Shown in pieces: positions 1 through 12,609 of a stretch of 64,000 nt of DNA. The notes under the pieces were generated by a model. That model was not told the origin of the DNA. It saw nothing but the letters and a program-made list of their open reading frames with translations, and searched no databases. Both the position numbers and the translations under genes were made by a program. Each line of letters starts with the position of its first letter. Positions within the stretch are counted from its first letter, which is position 1. The DNA is from Rhabditoides inermis (lineage: Eukaryota; Nematoda; Chromadorea; Rhabditida; Rhabditidae), in the NCBI GenBank assembly GCA_963966185.1, contig CAWZYM010000329.1, positions 712,501-776,500 on the forward strand, read 5' to 3'.

Positions 1-155
1 GAGAGAGTAGGGAGAGATAGCGCGGCCGGGGAGAGCGGAGAGAACGGCTGCTGTCAGACGGCGCGCCGGCCGGGTACAAAAGGACGCGGCGAGCACAAAG
101 GATCCGAGAGAAGGGGCTTCATCGCACAGAGCCTGAGGGAGGGGCGGGGCTCCAA

Positions 156-298
156 GGGGCGGAGCGTGAGGAGGGTGAAAGGGGCGGGGAATAAAAGGGC
201 GGCGCTTAAAGGGGCGGTGCCTGAAGGGGCGGCGCTTAAAGGGGCGGTGCCTAAAGGGGCGGTGTTTAAAGGGGTGGGGCCACTCTACGCTCCGCCCC
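156..298. repeat. 12-bp inverted repeat flanking the GC-box array
   Basis: Positions 156-167 (ggggcggagcgt) and 287-298 (acgctccgcccc) are perfect reverse complements about 120 bp apart and enclose the 15-bp minisatellite. A second ctccgccc follows at 303-310. It could be chance in such GC-biased DNA or a remnant of a small inverted-repeat element. Confidence 0.6.
181..280 (+). repeat. 15-bp GC-box minisatellite
   Basis: Six to seven tandem copies of a 15-bp unit, ggggcggtgcctaaa, with variants such as ggggcggcgcttaaa and ggggcggtgtttaaa. Each unit carries GGGGCGG, the core recognised by Sp1/KLF zinc-finger proteins in animals. Whether it is bound is unknown. The array degrades into ggggtggggcc at its right end. 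Confidence 0.9.
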
Positions 299-1000
299 CG
301 TAGCTCCGCCCATTATCGATTGACTCCTAGGGACCCCCCCCTATCTCTGTCAGAATGTCGGTCTTCAAAGATCTGAACTGATATGATAAAGACTCAGACA
401 GGTTGTTAAAGAGTCAGACAGGTCGTCACAGATCTACACAGTTCGTAAACAGGTCTTCAAAGATCTAAACTGATATGATATAGACTCAGGCAGGTTGTTA
501 AAGAGTCAGACAGGTCGTTACAGATTTACACAGGTCGTAAACAGGTCTGCAAAGGTCTAGACTGATTTGATAAAGACTCAGACAGGTTGTTAAAGAGTCA
601 GACAGGTCGTTACAGATCCACACAAGTCGTAAACAGGTCTGCAAAAATCTAAACTGATCTGATATAGACTCAGACAGGTTGCTAAAGAGTCAGACAGGTC
701 GTTGCAAATCTACACAGGTCGTAAACAGGTCTTCAAAGGTCTAAACTGATCTGATAAAGCCTCAGACAGGTTGTCAAAGAGTCAGACAGGTCGTTACAGA
801 TCTACACAGGTCGTGAACAGGTCTGCGAAGATCTGAACTGATCTGATATAGACTCAGACAGGTTGCTAAAGAGTCAGACAGGTCGTTACAGATCTACACA
901 GGTCGTAAACAGGTCTGCAAAAATCTAAACTGATCTGATATAGACTCAGACAGGTTGCTAAAGAGTCAGACAGGTCGTTTTAGATCTACACAGGTCGTAA

Positions 1001-1056
1001 ACAGGTCTGGAAAAATCTAAACATATGACATAATGACATATCTGTCCAAGACTCAG
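1001..1056 (+). repeat. Marker S92 variant, copy 1 (with 8-bp duplication)
   Basis: A divergent monomer segment in which the usual actgatctgatatag is replaced by acatatgacata...tctgtcc. This copy alone carries the octanucleotide atgacata twice in tandem, making it 8 bp longer than the copies at 1752 and 2403. Confidence 0.85.
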
Positions 1057-1751
1057 ACAGGTTGTTAAAGACTCAGACAGGTCGTTACAGATCTGCACAG
1101 GTCGTAAACAGGTCTGCAAAGATCTAAACTGATCTGATATAGACTCAGACAGGTTGCTAAAGAGTCAGACAGGTCGTCACAGATCTACACAGGTCGTAAA
1201 CAGGTCTTCAAAGATCTAAACTGATCTGATATAGACTCAGACAGGTTGTTAAAGACTCAGACAGGTCGTCACAGATCTACACAGGTCGTAAACAGGTCTT
1301 CAAAGGTCTAAACTGATATGATAACGACTCAGACAGGTTGTTAAAGAGTCAGACAGGTCGTTACAGATCTACACAGTTCGTAAACAGGTCTGCAAAAATC
1401 TAAACTGATCTGATATAGACTCAGACAGGTTGCTAAAGAGACAGACAGGTCGTCACAGATCTACACAGGTCGTAAACATGTCTTCAAAGATCTAAACTGA
1501 TCTGATATAGACTCAGACAGGTTGTTAACGACTGAGACAGGTCGTTGCAAATCTACACAGGTCGTAAACAGGTCTCCAAAGGTCTAAACTGATTTGATAA
1601 CGACTCAGACAGGTTGTTAAAAAGTCAGACAGGTCGTTACAGATCTACACAGGTCGTAAACAGGTCTGCAAAAATCTAAACTGATCTGATATAGACTCAG
1701 ACAGGTTGCTAAAGAGTCAGACAGGTCGTTTTAGATCTACACAGGTCGTAA

Positions 1752-1799
1752 ACAGGTCTGGAAAAATCTAAACATATGACATATCTGTCCAAGACTCAG
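1752..1799 (+). repeat. Marker S92 variant, copy 2
   Basis: The same acatatgacatatctgtcc variant, 751 bp after copy 1. The three copies define a higher-order repeat of seven to eight monomers inside the forward array. Confidence 0.85.
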
Positions 1800-2402
1800 A
1801 CAGGTTGCTAAAGAGTCAGACAGGTCGTCACAGATCTACACAGGTCGTAAACAGGTCTTCAAAGATCTAAACTGATCTGATATAGACTCAGACAGGTTGT
1901 TAAAGACTCAGACAGGTCGTCACAGATCTACACAGGTCGTAAACAGGTCTTCAAAGGTCTAAACTGATATGATAACGACTCAGACAGGTTGTTAAAGAGT
2001 CAGACAGGTCGTTACAGATCTACACAGTTCGTAAACAGGTCTGCAAAAATCTAAACTGATCTGATATAGACTCAGACAGGTTGCTAAAGAGACAGACAGG
2101 TCGTCACAGATCTACACAGGTCGTAAACAGGTCTTCAAAGGTCTAAACTGATATGATAACGACTCAGACAGGTTGTTAAAGAGTCAGACAGGTCGTTACA
2201 GATCTACACAGTTCGTAAACAGGTCTGCAAAAATCTAAACTGATCTGATATAGACTCAGACAGGTTGCTAAAGAGTAAGACAGGTCGTTGCAGATTCACA
2301 CAGGTCGTAAACAGGTCTGCAAAGATCTAAACTGATCTGATATAGACTCAGACAGGTTGCTAAAGAGTCAGACAGGTCGTTTTAGATCTACACAGGTCGT
2401 AA

Positions 2403-2450
2403 ACAGGTCTGGAAAAATCTAAACATATGACATATCTGTCCAAGACTCAG
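2403..2450 (+). repeat. Marker S92 variant, copy 3
   Basis: Third copy, 651 bp after copy 2. Seven 92-bp monomers would be 644 bp, so the marker unit is slightly long. The following monomers repeat the order seen after copies 1 and 2. Confidence 0.85.
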
Positions 2451-3564
2451 ACAGGTTGTTAAAGACTCAGACAGGTCGTTACAGATCTGCACAGGTCGTA
2501 AACAGGTCTGCAAAGATCTAAACTGATCTGATATAGACTCAGACAGATTGCTAAAGAGTCAGACAGGTCGTCACAGATCTACACAGGTCGTAAACAGGTC
2601 TTCAAAGATCTAAACTGATCTGATATAGACTCAGACAGGTTGTTAAAGACTCAGACAGGTCGTCACAGATCTACACAGGTCGTAAACAGGTCTTCAAAGG
2701 TCTAAACTGATATGATAACGACTCAGACAGGTTGTTAAAGAGTCAGACAGGTCGTTACAGATCTACACAGTTCGTAAACAGGTCTGCAAAAATCTAAACT
2801 GATCTGATATAGACTCAGACAGGTTGCTAAAGAGACAGACAGGTCGTCACAGATCTACACAGGTCGTAAACAGGTCTTCAAAGGTCTAAACTGATATGAT
2901 AACGACTCAGACAGGTTGTTAAAGAGTCAGACAGGTCGTTACAGATCTACACAGTTCGTAAACAGGTCTGCAAAAATCTAAACTGATCTGATATAGACTC
3001 AGACAGGTTGCTAAAGAGTAAGACAGGTCGTTGCAGATTCACACAGGTCGTAAACAGGTCTGCAAAGATCTAAACTGATCTGATATAGACTCAAACGTCG
3101 CAATTGTCGCAAATTTCGTCAAGTATGAATGTCAAAATGTCAGAATGCCAAAATGATGCAATTATCGCAAATGTCGCAAATGTCGCAAAAGTCGCAAATG
3201 TCGCAAATATCGCAAATGTCGCCAAGTAGGAATGTCAAAATGTCAGAATGTCAGAATGATGCAAACATCGCAAAAGTCGCAAATGTCGCAAATGTCGCAA
3301 ATGTCGCAAACGTCGCAAACGTCGCAAATGTCGCAAATGTCGCAAAGTAAGAATGTCAGAATGTCAGAATGATGCAAACACCGCAAATGTCGCAAATGTC
3401 GCAAATGTCGCAAATGTCGCAAATGTCGCAAATGTCGCAAATGTCGCAAATGTCGCAAAGAATGCAAATGTCGCAAATGTCGCAAACATAGCAAAGTAAG
3501 AATGTCAGAATTTCAGAATGGTGCAAACATCGCAAATGTCGCAAATGTCGCAAATGATGCAAAT

Positions 3565-3668
3565 GTCACAAATTATCGCAAATGCCGCGAATGTCGCAAT
3601 TGTCGTAAATGTCGCAAATGTTGCAAATGTCGCGAATGTCGCAATTGTCGCAAATGTCGATAAATAAG
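3565..3668 (+). repeat. M9 core island, first full copy (104 bp)
   Basis: First example of the island from gtcacaaattatcgc to gataaataag that recurs throughout all M9 blocks. Inside it the string gcgaatgtcgcaattgtcg occurs twice, 45 bp apart (5 x 9). Shortened forms lacking the middle occur near 14390, 16910 and 25573. It is the best anchor for aligning modules. Confidence 0.85.
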
Positions 3669-4565
3669 AATGTCAGAATGATGCAAATATCGCAAATGTC
3701 GCAAATGTCGCAATTGTCGCAATTGTCGCAAATATCGCAAATGTCGCGAATGTCACAAATGTCGCAAATGTCGCAAATGATGCAAATGTCGCAAATGTCG
3801 CCAAGTAAGAATGTCAAAATGTCAGAATGTCAGAATGATGCAAATGTCGCAAATGTCGCAAATGTCGCAAATGTCGCAAATGTCGCAAATGTCGCAAATG
3901 TCGCAAATGTCGCTAATGTCGCAATTGTCGCAATTGTCGTAAATGTCGTAAATGTCGCAAATGCCGCAAATGTCGCAAATGTCGCAAATGTCGCAAATGT
4001 CGCAAACATAGCAAAGTAAGAATGTCAGAATTTCAGAATGATGCAAACATCGCAAATGTCGCAAATGTGCAAATGATGCAAATGTCACAAATTATCACAA
4101 ATGCCGCGAATGTCGCAATTGTCGTAAATGTCGCAAATGTTGCAAATGTCGCGAATGTCGCAATTGTCGCAAATGTCGATAAATAAGAATGTCAGAATGA
4201 TGCAAATATCGCAAATGTCGCAAATGTCGCAAGTATCGCAAATGTCGCAAATGTCGCAAATGTCGCAAATGTCGCAATTGTCGCAATTGTCGCAAATGTC
4301 GCAAATGTCGCGAATGTCGCAAATGTCGCAAATGTCGCAAATGATGCAAATGTCGCAAATGTCGCCAAGTAAGAATGTCAAAATGTCAGAATGTCAGAAT
4401 GATGCAAACATCGCAAATGTCGCAAATGTCGCAAATGTCGCAAATGTCGCAAATGTCGCAAATGTCCCAAATGTCGCAAATGTCGCAAATGTCGCAAATG
4501 TCGCAAATAATGCAAATGACGCAAATGTCGCAAACATCGCAAAGTAAGAATGTCAGAATTTCAGA

Positions 4566-6137
4566 ATGATGCAAACATCGCAAATGTCGCAAATGTCGCA
4601 AATGATGCAAATGTCACAAATTATCGCAAATGCCGCGAATGTCGCAATTGTCGTAAATGTCGCAAATGTTGCAAATGTCGCGAATGTCGCAATTGTCGCA
4701 AATGTCGATAAAAAAGAATGTCAGAATGATGCAAATACATATCGCAAATGTCGCAAATGTCGCAAATGTCGCAAATGTCGCAAATGTCGCAATTGTCGCA
4801 ATTGTCGTAAATGTCGCAAATGTTGCAAATGTCGCGAATGTCGCAATTGTCGCAAATGTCGATAAATAAAAATGTCAGAATGATGCAAATGTCGCAAATG
4901 TCGCAAATGTCGCAAATGTCGCAAATGTCGCAATTGTCGCAAATGTCGCAAATGTCGCGAATGTCGCAAATGTCGCAAATGTCGCAAATGATGCACATGT
5001 CGCAAATGTCGCCAAGTAAGAATGTCAAAAGTTCAGAATGTCAGAATGATGCAAACATCGCAAATGTCGCAAATGTCGCAAATGTCGCAAATGATGCATA
5101 TGTCGCAAATGTCGCAAATGTCGCAAATGTCGCAAATGTCGCAAATGTCGCAAACATAGCAAAGTAAGAATGTCAGAATTTCAGAAAGATGCAAACATCG
5201 CAAATGTCGCAAATGTCGCAAATGATGCAAATGTCACAAATTATCGCAAATGCCGCGAATGTCGCAATTGTCGTAAATGTCGCAAATGTTGCAAATGTCG
5301 CGAATGTCGCAATTGTCGCAAATGTCGATAAATAAGAATGTCAGAATGATGCAAATATCGCAAATGTCGCAAATGTCGCAAATGTCGCAATTGTCGCAAT
5401 TGTCGCAAATGTCGCAAATGTCGCGAATGTCGCAAATGTCGCAAATGTCGCAAATGATGCAAATGTCGCAAATGTCGCCAAGTAAAAATGTCAAAATGTC
5501 AGAATGTCAGAATGATGCAAACATCGCAAATGTCGCAAATGTCGCAAATGTCGCAAATGTCGCAAATGTCGCAAATGTCGCAAATAATGCAAATGTCGCA
5601 ATTGTCGCAAACATCGCAAAGTAAGAATGTCAGAATTTCAGAATGATGCAAACATCGCAAATGTCGCAAATGTCGCAAATGATGCAAATGTCACAAATTA
5701 TCGCAAATGCCGCGAATGTCGCAATTGTCGTAAATGTCGCAAATGTTGCAAATGTCGCGAATGTCGCAATTGTCGCAAATGTCGATAAATAAGAATGTCA
5801 GAATGATGCAAATATCGCAAATGTCGCGAATGTCGCAAATGTCGCAAATGTCGCGAATGTCGCAATTGTCGCAATTGTCGCAATTGTCGCAATTGTCGCA
5901 ATTGTCGTAAATGTCGTAAATGTCGCAAATGTCGCAATTGTCGCGAATGTCGATAAATAAGAATGTCAGAATGATGCAAATATCGCAAATGTCGCAAATA
6001 TCGCAAATGTCGCAAATGTCGCAATTGTCGCAAATGTCGCAAATGTCGCAAATGTCGCAAATGTCGCAAACATAGCAAAGTAAGAATGTCAGAATTTCAG
6101 AATGATGCAAACATCGCAAATGTCGCAAATGTCGCAA
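4566..6137 (+). repeat. M9 segmental duplication, copy A of the 5958-bp-offset pair
   Basis: The order of 9-mer variants and islands here is reproduced at 10524-12095 with a constant 5958-bp offset. It includes rare markers such as gcaaatacatatcgc (near 4733) and the single-base variant aaagttcagaatg (near 5028). Shared rare variants show block copying rather than independent expansion. Confidence 0.85.
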
Positions 6138-6335
6138 ATGATGCGAATGTCACAAATTATCGCAAATGCCGCGAATGTCGCAATTGTCGCAATTGTCGCA
6201 AATGTCGCAAATGTCGCAAATGTCGCAAATAATGCAAATGTCGCAATTGTCGCAAACATCGCAAAGTAAGAATGTCAGAATTTCAGAATGATGCAAACAT
6301 CGCAAATGTCGCAAATGTCGCAAATGATGCAAATG

Positions 6336-7981
6336 TCACAAATTATCGCAAATGCCGCGAATGTCGCAATTGTCGTAAATGTCGCAAATGTTGCAAATGT
6401 CGCGAATGTCGCAATTGTCGCAAATGTCGATAAATAAGAATGTCAGAATGATGCAAATATCGCAAATGTCGCAAATGTCGCAAATGTCGCAAATGTCGCG
6501 AATGTCGCAATTGTCGCAATTGTCGCAATTGTCGCAATTGTCGCAATTGTCGTAAATGTCGCAAATGTCGCAAATGTCGCAATTGTCGCGAATGTCGATA
6601 AATAAGAATGTCAGAATGATGCAAATATCGCAAATGTCGCAAATATCGCAAATGTCGCAAATGTCGCAATTGTCGCAAATGTCGCAAATGTCGCAAATGT
6701 CGCAAATGTCGCAAACATAGCAAAGTAAGAATGTCAGAATTTCAGAATGATGCAAACATCGCAAATGTCGCAAATGTCGCAAATGATGCGAATGTCACAA
6801 ATTATCGCAAATGCCGCGAATGTCGCAATTGTCGCAATTGTCGCAATTGTCGTAAATGTCGTAAATGTCGCAAATGATGCAAATGTCGCAAATGCCGCAA
6901 ATGTCGCAAATGTCGCAAATGTCGCAAATGTCGCAAACATAGCAAAGTAAGAATGTGAGAATTTCAGAATGATGCAAATATCGCAAATGTCGCAAATGTG
7001 CAAATGATGCAAATGTCACAAATTATCACAAATGCCGCGAATGTCGCAATTGTCGTAAATGTCGCAAATGTTGCAAATGTCGCGAATGTCGCAATTGTCG
7101 CAAATGTCGATAAATAAGAATGTCAGAATGATGCAAATATCGCAAATGTCGCAAATGTCGCAAATGTCGCAAATGTCGCAAATGTCGCAAATGTCGCAAA
7201 TGTCGCAATTGTCGCAATTGTCGCAAATGTCGCAAATTTCGCGAATGTCGCAAATGTCGCAAATGTCGCAAATGATGCAAATGTCGCAAATGTCGCCAAG
7301 TAAGAAAGTCAAAATGTCAGAATGTCAGAATGATGCAAACATCGCAAATGTCGCAAATGTCGCAAATGTCGCAAATGTCGCAAATGTCCCAAATGTCGCA
7401 AATGTCGCAAATAATGCAAATGACGCAAATGTCGCAAACATCGCAAAGTAAGAATGTCAGAATTTCAGAATGATGCAAACATCGCAAATGTCGCAAATGT
7501 CGCAAATGATGCAAATGTCACAAATTATCGCAAATGCCGCGAATGTCGCAATTGTCGTAAATGTCGCAAATGTTGCAAATGTCGCGAATGTCGCAATTGT
7601 CGCAAATGTCGATAAAAAAGAATGTCAGAATGATGCAAATACATATCGCAAATGTCGCAAATGTCGCAAATGTCGCAAATGTCGCAAATGTCGCAATTGT
7701 CGCAATTGTCGTAAATGTCGCAAATGTTGCAAATGTCGCGAATGTCGCAATTGTCGCAAATGTCGATAAATAAAAATGTCAGAATGATGCAAATATCGCA
7801 AATGTCGCAATTGTCGCAAATGTCGCAAATGTCGCAAATGTCGCAAATGTCGCAAACATAGCAAAGTAAGAATGTCAGCATTTCAGAATGATGCAAACAT
7901 CGCAAATGTCGCAAATGTCGCAAATGATGCGAATGTCACAAATTATCGCAAATGTCGCAAATGTCGCAAATGATGCAAATG
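6336..7981 (+). repeat. M9 1646-bp tandem duplication, copy 1
   Basis: The variant order matches 7982 onward at an offset of 1646 bp. Shared markers include aagaaagtcaaaatg (7300 and 8946), gcaaatacatatcgc, and the rare gtcagcatttcag (7873 and 9519). Small differences, for example aaatttcgcgaatg near 7235, distinguish the copies. Confidence 0.85.
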
Positions 7982-9600
7982 TCACAAATTATCGCAAATG
8001 CCGCGAATGTCGCAATTGTCGTAAATGTCGCAAATGTTGCAAATGTCGCGAATGTCGCAATTGTCGCAAATGTCGATAAATAAGAATGTCAGAATGATGC
8101 AAATATCGCAAATGTCGCAAATGTCGCAAATGTCGCAAATGTCGCGAATGTCGCAATTGTCGCAATTGTCGCAATTGTCGCAATTGTCGCAATTGTCGTA
8201 AATGTCGCAAATGTCGCAAATGTCGCAATTGTCGCGAATGTCGATAAATAAGAATGTCAGAATGATGCAAATATCGCAAATGTCGCAAATATCGCAAATG
8301 TCGCAAATGTCGCAATTGTCGCAAATGTCGCAAATGTCGCAAATGTCGCAAATGTCGCAAACATAGCAAAGTAAGAATGTCAGAATTTCAGAATGATGCA
8401 AACATCGCAAATGTCGCAAATGTCGCAAATGATGCGAATGTCACAAATTATCGCAAATGCCGCGAATGTCGCAATTGTCGCAATTGTCGCAATTGTCGTA
8501 AATGTCGTAAATGTCGCAAATGATGCAAATTTCGCAAATGCCGCAAATGTCGCAAATGTCGCAAATGTCGCAAATGTCGCAAACATAGCAAAGTAAGAAT
8601 GTCAGAATTTCAGAATGATGCAAATATCGCAAATGTCGCAAATGTGCAAATGATGCAAATGTCACAAATTATCACAAATGCCGCGAATGTCGCAATTGTC
8701 GTAAATGTCGCAAATGTTGCAAATGTCGCGAATGTCGCAATTGTCGCAAATGTCGATAAATAAGAATGTCAGAATGATGCAAATATCGCAAATGTCGCAA
8801 ATGTCGCAAATGTCGCAAATGTCGCAAATGTCGCAAATGTCGCAAATGTCGCAATTGTCGCAATTGTCGCAAATGTCGCAAATGTCGCGAATGTCGCAAA
8901 TGTCGCAAATGTCGCAAATGATGCAAATGTCGCAAATGTCGCCAAGTAAGAAAGTCAAAATGTCAGAATGTCAGAATGATGCAAACATCGCAAATGTCGC
9001 AAATGTCGCAAATGTCGCAAATGTCGCAAATGTCCCAAATGTCGCAAATGTCGCAAATAATGCAAATGACGCAAATGTCGCAAACATCGCAAAGTAAGAA
9101 TGTCAGAATTTCAGAATGATGCAAACATCGCAAATGTCGCAAATGTCGCAAATGATGCAAATGTCACAAATTATCGCAAATGCCGCGAATGTCGCAATTG
9201 TCGTAAATGTCGCAAATGTTGCAAATGTCGCGAATGTCGCAATTGTCGCAAATGTCGATAAAAAAGAATGTCAGAATGATGCAAATACATATCGCAAATG
9301 TCGCAAATGTCGCAAATGTCGCAAATGTCGCAAATGTCGCAATTGTCGCAATTGTCGTAAATGTCGCAAATGTTGCAAATGTCGCGAATGTCGCAATTGT
9401 CGCAAATGTCGATAAATAAAAATGTCAGAATGATGCAAATATCGCAAATGTCGCAATTGTCGCAAATGTCGCAAATGTCGCAAATGTCGCAAATGTCGCA
9501 AACATAGCAAAGTAAGAATGTCAGCATTTCAGAATGATGCAAACATCGCAAATGTCGCAAATGTCGCAAATGATGCGAATGTCACAAATTATCGCAAATG
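7982..9600 (+). repeat. M9 1646-bp tandem duplication, copy 2
   Basis: Second copy of the preceding unit. The match ends soon after the shared gtcagcatttcag marker: copy 1 continues with aaatgtcgc units where copy 2 has the aaatgccgcg island. Confidence 0.8.
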
Positions 9601-10283
9601 CCGCGAATGTCGCAATTGTCGCAATTGTCGCAATTGTCGCAATTGTCGTAAATGTCGCAAATGATGCAAATGTCGCAAATGCCGCAAATGTCGCAAATGT
9701 CGCAAATGTCGCAAATGTCGCAAACATAGCAAAGTAAGAATGTCAGAATTTCAGAATGATGCAAGCATCGCAAATGTCGCAAATGTGCAAATGATGCAAA
9801 TGTCACAAATTATCACAAATGCCGCGAATGTCGCAATTGTCGTAAATGTCGCAAATGTTGCAAATGTCGCGAATGTCGCAATTGTCGAAAATGTCGATAA
9901 ATAAGAATGTCAGAATGATGCAAATATCGCAAATGTCGCAAATGTCGCAAATGTCGCAAATGTCGCAAATGTCGCAAATGTCGCAAATGTCGCAATTGTC
10001 GCAATTGTCGCAAATGTCGCAAATGTCGCGAATGTCGCAAATGTCGCAAATGTCGCAAATGATGCAAATGTCGCAAATGTCGCCAAGTAAGAAAGTCAAA
10101 TTGTCAGAATGTCAGAATGATGCAAACATCGCAAATGTCGCAAATGTCGCAAATGTCGCAAATGTCGCAAATGTCGCAAATGTCCCAAATGTCGCAAATG
10201 TCGCAAATGTCGCAAATGTCGCAAATAATGCAAATGACGCAAATGTCGCAAACATCGCAAAGTAAGAATGTCAGAATTTCAGA

Positions 10284-10763
10284 ATGATGCAAACATCGCA
10301 AATGTCGCAAATGTCGCAAATGATGCAAATGTCACAAATTATCGCAAATGCCGCGAATGTCGCAATTGTCGTAAATGTCGCAAATGTTGCAAATGTCGCG
10401 AATGTCGCAATTGTCGCAAATGTCCCAAATGTCGCAAATGTCGCAAATGTCGCAAATGTCGCAAATAATGCAAATGACGCAAATGTCGCAAACATCGCAA
10501 AGTAAGAATGTCAGAATTTCAGAATGATGCAAACATCGCAAATGTCGCAAATGTCGCAAATGATGCAAATGTCACAAATTATCGCAAATGCCGCGAATGT
10601 CGCAATTGTCGTAAATGTCGCAAATGTTGCAAATGTCGCGAATGTCGCAATTGTCGCAAATGTCGATAAAAAAGAATGTCAGAATGATGCAAATACATAT
10701 CGCGAATGTCGCAAATGTCGCAAATGTCGCAAATGTCGCAAATGTCGCAATTGTCGCAATTGT
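10284..10763 (+). repeat. M9 240-bp tandem duplication
   Basis: Positions 10284-10523 and 10524-10763 begin with the same island order at a 240-bp offset, including gtaagaatgtcagaatttc and the core island. The first copy passes from the core island directly into the aaatgtccc run instead of reaching gataaa, consistent with unequal exchange between 9-mers. Confidence 0.7.
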
Positions 10764-12095
10764 CGTAAATGTCGCAAATGTTGCAAATGTCGCGAATGTC
10801 GCAATTGTCGCAAATGTCGATAAATAAAAATGTCAGAATGATGCAAATATCGCAAATGTCGCAAATGTCGCAAATGTCGCAAATGTCGCAATTGTCGCAA
10901 ATGTCGCAAATGTCGCGAATGTCGCAAATGTCGCAGATGTCGCAAATGATGCACATGTCGCAAATGTCGCCAAGTAAGAATGTCAAAAGTTCAGAATGTC
11001 AGAATGATGCAAACATCGCAAATGTCGCAAATGTCGCAAATGTCGCAAATGATGCATATGTCGCAAATGTCGCAAATGTCGCAAATGTCGCAAATGTCGC
11101 AAATGTCGCAAACATAGCAAAGTAAGAATGTCAGAATTTCAGAAAGATGCAAACATCGCAAATGTCGCAAATGTCGCAAATGATGCAAATGTCACAAATT
11201 ATCGCAAATGCCGCGAATGTCGCAATTGTCGTAAATGTCGCAAATGTTGCAAATGTCGCGAATGTCGCAATTGTCGCAAATGTCGATAAATAAGAATGTC
11301 AGAATGATGCAAATATCGCAAATGTCGCAAATGTCGCAAATGTCGCAATTGTCGCAATTGTCGCAAATGTCGCAAATGTCGCAAATGTCGCAAATGTCGC
11401 AAATGTCGCAAATGATGCAAATGTCGCAAATGTCGCCAAGTAAAAATGTCAAAATGTCAGAATGTCAGAATGATGCAAACATCGCAAATGTCGCAAATGT
11501 CCCAAATGTCGCAAATGTCGCAAATGTCGCAAATGTCGCAAATAATGCAAATGTCGCAATTGTCGCAAACATCGCAAAGTAAGAATGTCAGAATTTCAGA
11601 ATGATGCAAACATCGCAAATGTCGCAAATGTCGCAAATGATGCAAATGTCACAAATTATCGCAAATGCCGCGAATGTCGCAATTGTCGTAAATGTCGCAA
11701 ATGTTGAAAATGTCGCGAATGTCGCAATTGTCGCAAATGTCGATAAATAAGAATGTCAGAATGATGCAAATATCGCAAATGTCGCTAATGTCGCAAATGT
11801 CGCAAATGTCGCGAATGTCGCAATTGTCGCAATTGTCGCAATTGTCGCAATTGTCGCAATTGTCGTAAATGTCGCAAATGTCGCAAATGTCGCAATTGTC
11901 GCGAATGTCGATAAATAAAAATGTCAGAATGATGCAAATATCGCAAATGTCGCAAATATCGCAAATGTCGCAAATGTCGCAATTGTCGCAAATGTCGCAA
12001 ATGCCGCAAATGTCGCAAATGTCGCAAACATAGCAAAGTAAGAATGTCAGAATTTCAGAATGATGCAAACATCGCAAATGTCGCAAATGTCGCAA
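10524..12095 (+). repeat. M9 segmental duplication, copy B of the 5958-bp-offset pair
   Basis: Counterpart of 4566-6137. Occasional point differences (atcgcgaatg near 10700 for atcgcaaatg; a run of gcaaat replacing gcgaat near 11380) show divergence after the duplication. Confidence 0.85.
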
Positions 12096-12609
12096 ATGAT
12101 GCGAATGTCACAAATTATCGCAAATGCCGCGAATGTCGCAATTGTCGTAAATGTCGCAAATGTTGCAAATGTCGCGAATGTCGATAAATAAGAATGTCAG
12201 AATGATGCAAATATCGCAAATGTCGCAAATGTCGCGATTGTCGCAAATGTCGCAAATGTCGCAAATGATGCAAATGTCGCAAATGTCGCCAAGTTAGAAT
12301 GTCAAAATGTCAGAATGTCAGAATGATGCAAACATCGCAAATGTCGCAAATGTCGCAAATGTCGCAAATGTCGCAAATGTCGCGAATGTCGCAAATGTCG
12401 CAAATGTCGCAAATGTCGCAAATGTCGCAAATGTCGCAAATGTCGCAAATGTCGCAAATGTCCCAAATGTCGCAAATGTCGCAAATGTCGCAAATGTCGC
12501 AAAGAATGCAAATGTCGCAATTGTCGCAAACATCGCAAAGTAAGAATGTCAGAATTTCAGAATGATGCAAACATCGCAAATGTCGCAAATGTCGCAAATG
12601 ATGCAAATG

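Larger units (their letters stand above)
1..360. other. GC-rich non-satellite left flank
   Basis: This is the only stretch outside the transposon that belongs to neither satellite. It starts purine-rich, passes through CpG-rich sequence around 20-75, and then has repeated GC boxes on both strands. A run of eight C lies at 334-341. There is no open frame of useful length and no recognisable RNA gene. GC boxes together with TATA-like strings (tacaaaagg near 75 and aataaaaggg near 190) could suggest a promoter edge or CpG island, but no downstream transcript unit is visible because satellite follows at once. It may be the end of a neighbouring unique region or of a spacer; I cannot identify it. 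Confidence 0.6.
361..3093 (+). repeat. S92 satellite array, forward orientation
   Basis: About 30 head-to-tail copies of a 92-bp monomer. The string gtct(t/g)caaa recurs at 361, 453, 545, 637 and 729, exactly 92 bp apart. Monomers carry acaggt four times, at internal spacings of 20, 11, 41 and 20 bp, plus agatct sites. This array belongs to a subfamily marked by ctgatctgatatagactcag, whereas the arrays beyond 26 kb have the equivalent of cagatctgataaagactcag. Monomers alternate in a higher-order pattern (ttcaaag versus tgcaaaa, gttaca versus gtcaca), so related monomers recur several units apart. No open frame is convincing. Confidence 0.95.

Noticed and set aside
1..360. Ribosomal DNA intergenic spacer
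   Set aside because: Composition is reminiscent of such spacers, but no rRNA sequence or recognised promoter is present, so the label is not supported.
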